A stretch of 5,846 nucleotides of DNA from Rhodoferax sp. Its GTDB lineage: Bacteria > Pseudomonadota > Gammaproteobacteria > Burkholderiales > Burkholderiaceae_C. The notes beneath the pieces are model-generated. The model saw nothing but the letters and a program-made list of their open reading frames with translations, did no database searches and had not been told where the DNA came from. Of the stretch, positions 4,966-5,846 are shown one piece after another. The position numbers and the translations under genes were made by a program. The DNA lies in the NCBI GenBank assembly GCA_021731215.1, contig JAKFXU010000418.1, positions 1 through 5,846 on the forward strand, given 5' to 3'. The first letter of the stretch is position 1; the number at the start of each line of letters is the position of its first letter.

Positions 4966-5846
4966 ATGAACGCATCCGTTTCCCCTGAACAGCAAGCCTC
5001 GCTCCAAAGAGCCGAGCGCCAGGCGCAAGTCGTCGCGGCGCTGGCGGCGGTGTTGCCAGCCCATGCCCTGCTCTGGCACCAGGAAGACACCACGCCCTAC
5101 GAATGCGATGGGCTGACTGCCTACCGGCAACGCCCGCTGGTGGTGGCACTACCCGAAAGCGAAAACCAGGTGCAGGCGGTGCTGCGCGTCTGCCACGCGC
5201 TCGATGTGCCGGTGGTGGCGCGCGGTGCCGGCACCGGTTTGTCGGGCGGGGCCACGCCGCATCGTCTGGGCGTCACGCTCTCCTTGGCCAAGTTCAACCA
5301 GATCCTCAAGATCGACCCGCTCAGTCGCACTGCGCTGGTGCAGTGCGGCGTGCGCAACCTGGCCATCAGCGAGGCCGCTAGCGCCCACGGCTTGTATTAC
5401 GCGCCCGATCCGTCGAGCCAGATTGCCTGCACCATTGGCGGCAACGTGGCGGAGAACTCAGGCGGTGTGCACTGCCTGAAATACGGGCTCACCTTGCACA
5501 ACGTGCTCAAGGTCAAAGGTTTCACGATGGCGGGCGAGGCGATCGAATTCGGCGCCGACGCACTGGACGCGGCCGGCTTCGATTTGTTGAGCTTGGTCAT
5601 CGGCTCCGAGGGCATGCTGGCGATCACGACCGAGGTCACGGTCAAACTGGTGCCCAAGCCGCTGTTGGCGCGCGCCATCATGGCCAGCTTCGACGATATC
5701 CGCAAGGCCGGCGATGCGGTCGCCGCCATCATCGCCGCCGGCATCATCCCGGCCGGCCTGGAGATGATGGACAAGCCGATGACGGCGGCGGTGGAGGACT
5801 ACGTGCATGCCGGCTACGACCTCGGCGCCGAGGCGATTCTGCTGTG
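4966..5846 (+). CDS. glcD: Glycolate oxidase FAD-linked subunit GlcD, 3' end outside window
   Basis: GlcD is the FAD-binding catalytic subunit of glycolate oxidase (GlcDEF), which oxidises glycolate to glyoxylate at the membrane. The visible part is 293 residues, about 60% of the roughly 499 in E. coli GlcD, and runs off the window in frame. It follows E. coli GlcD closely by eye: PYECDGLTAYR at 44-54; PLVVALPES opening the FAD_binding_4 domain; the FAD-phosphate loop ARGAGTGLSGG at 85-95; VRNLAIS at 129-135; YYAPDPSSQIACTIGGNVAEN at 144-164; and GSEGMLAITTEVTVKL at 213-228, after which the C-terminal oxidase domain begins. The start is chosen from the good SD and from family length. A D-lactate dehydrogenase-like relative is possible, but the PYECDGL and SSQIAC wording favours GlcD. 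glcE and glcF would be expected downstream; they are not visible. Confidence 0.92.
   Translation, partial: MNASVSPEQQASLQRAERQAQVVAALAAVLPAHALLWHQEDTTPYECDGLTAYRQRPLVVALPESENQVQAVLRVCHALDVPVVARGAGTGLSGGATPHRLGVTLSLAKFNQILKIDPLSRTALVQCGVRNLAISEAASAHGLYYAPDPSSQIACTIGGNVAENSGGVHCLKYGLTLHNVLKVKGFTMAGEAIEFGADALDAAGFDLLSLVIGSEGMLAITTEVTVKLVPKPLLARAIMASFDDIRKAGDAVAAIIAAGIIPAGLEMMDKPMTAAVEDYVHAGYDLGAEAILL

Overview
The window looks like chromosomal DNA of a GC-rich betaproteobacterium, most likely Burkholderiales, family Comamonadaceae (Rhodoferax/Polaromonas/Acidovorax type). I infer this from the DUF3567 protein (a Burkholderiales-type family), the GcvA-like LysR, the overall codon use, and an intergenic palindromic element at about 765-841 that resembles repeats I associate with Comamonadaceae genomes. 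There is no sign of a mobile element, phage, CRISPR array, toxin-antitoxin pair, tRNA or rRNA. No intergenic stretch exceeds 300 bases; the longest is 184 bases (763-946).

Layout. 1-762 (+): 3' part of a gene for a DUF3108 protein with a Pro/Glu-rich, TonB-like linker. 763-946: intergenic repeat followed by an AT-richer promoter region. 947-1258 (+): small DUF3567 protein. 1312-2151 (+): ChaN-family lipoprotein. 2194-3042 (+): purU, formyltetrahydrofolate deformylase. 3035-3889 (-): psd, phosphatidylserine decarboxylase proenzyme, convergent with purU and overlapping it by 8 bases. 3890-3964: compact divergent promoter region. 3965-4852 (+): GcvA-like LysR regulator. 4853-4965: probable glcD control region. 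4966-5846 (+): glcD, FAD subunit of glycolate oxidase, cut by the window end.

How the genes work together. Mostly these are unrelated housekeeping functions packed tightly: envelope proteins (DUF3108, ChaN), one-carbon metabolism (purU) and phospholipid synthesis (psd). The one likely functional pair is the LysR regulator and glcD. The 113-base gap between them holds a dyad TTTTCA-N8-TGAAAA centred about 68 bases upstream of a predicted glcD transcription start, where LysR-type activators usually bind.

No undescribed system is evident. The best second-look items are non-coding: a shared GACAAT box 6-9 bases before the start codons of purU and lysR, which have no convincing Shine-Dalgarno (suggesting leaderless mRNAs); the glcD dyad; the psd/lysR palindrome overlapping a psd -10 candidate; and the intergenic repeat.
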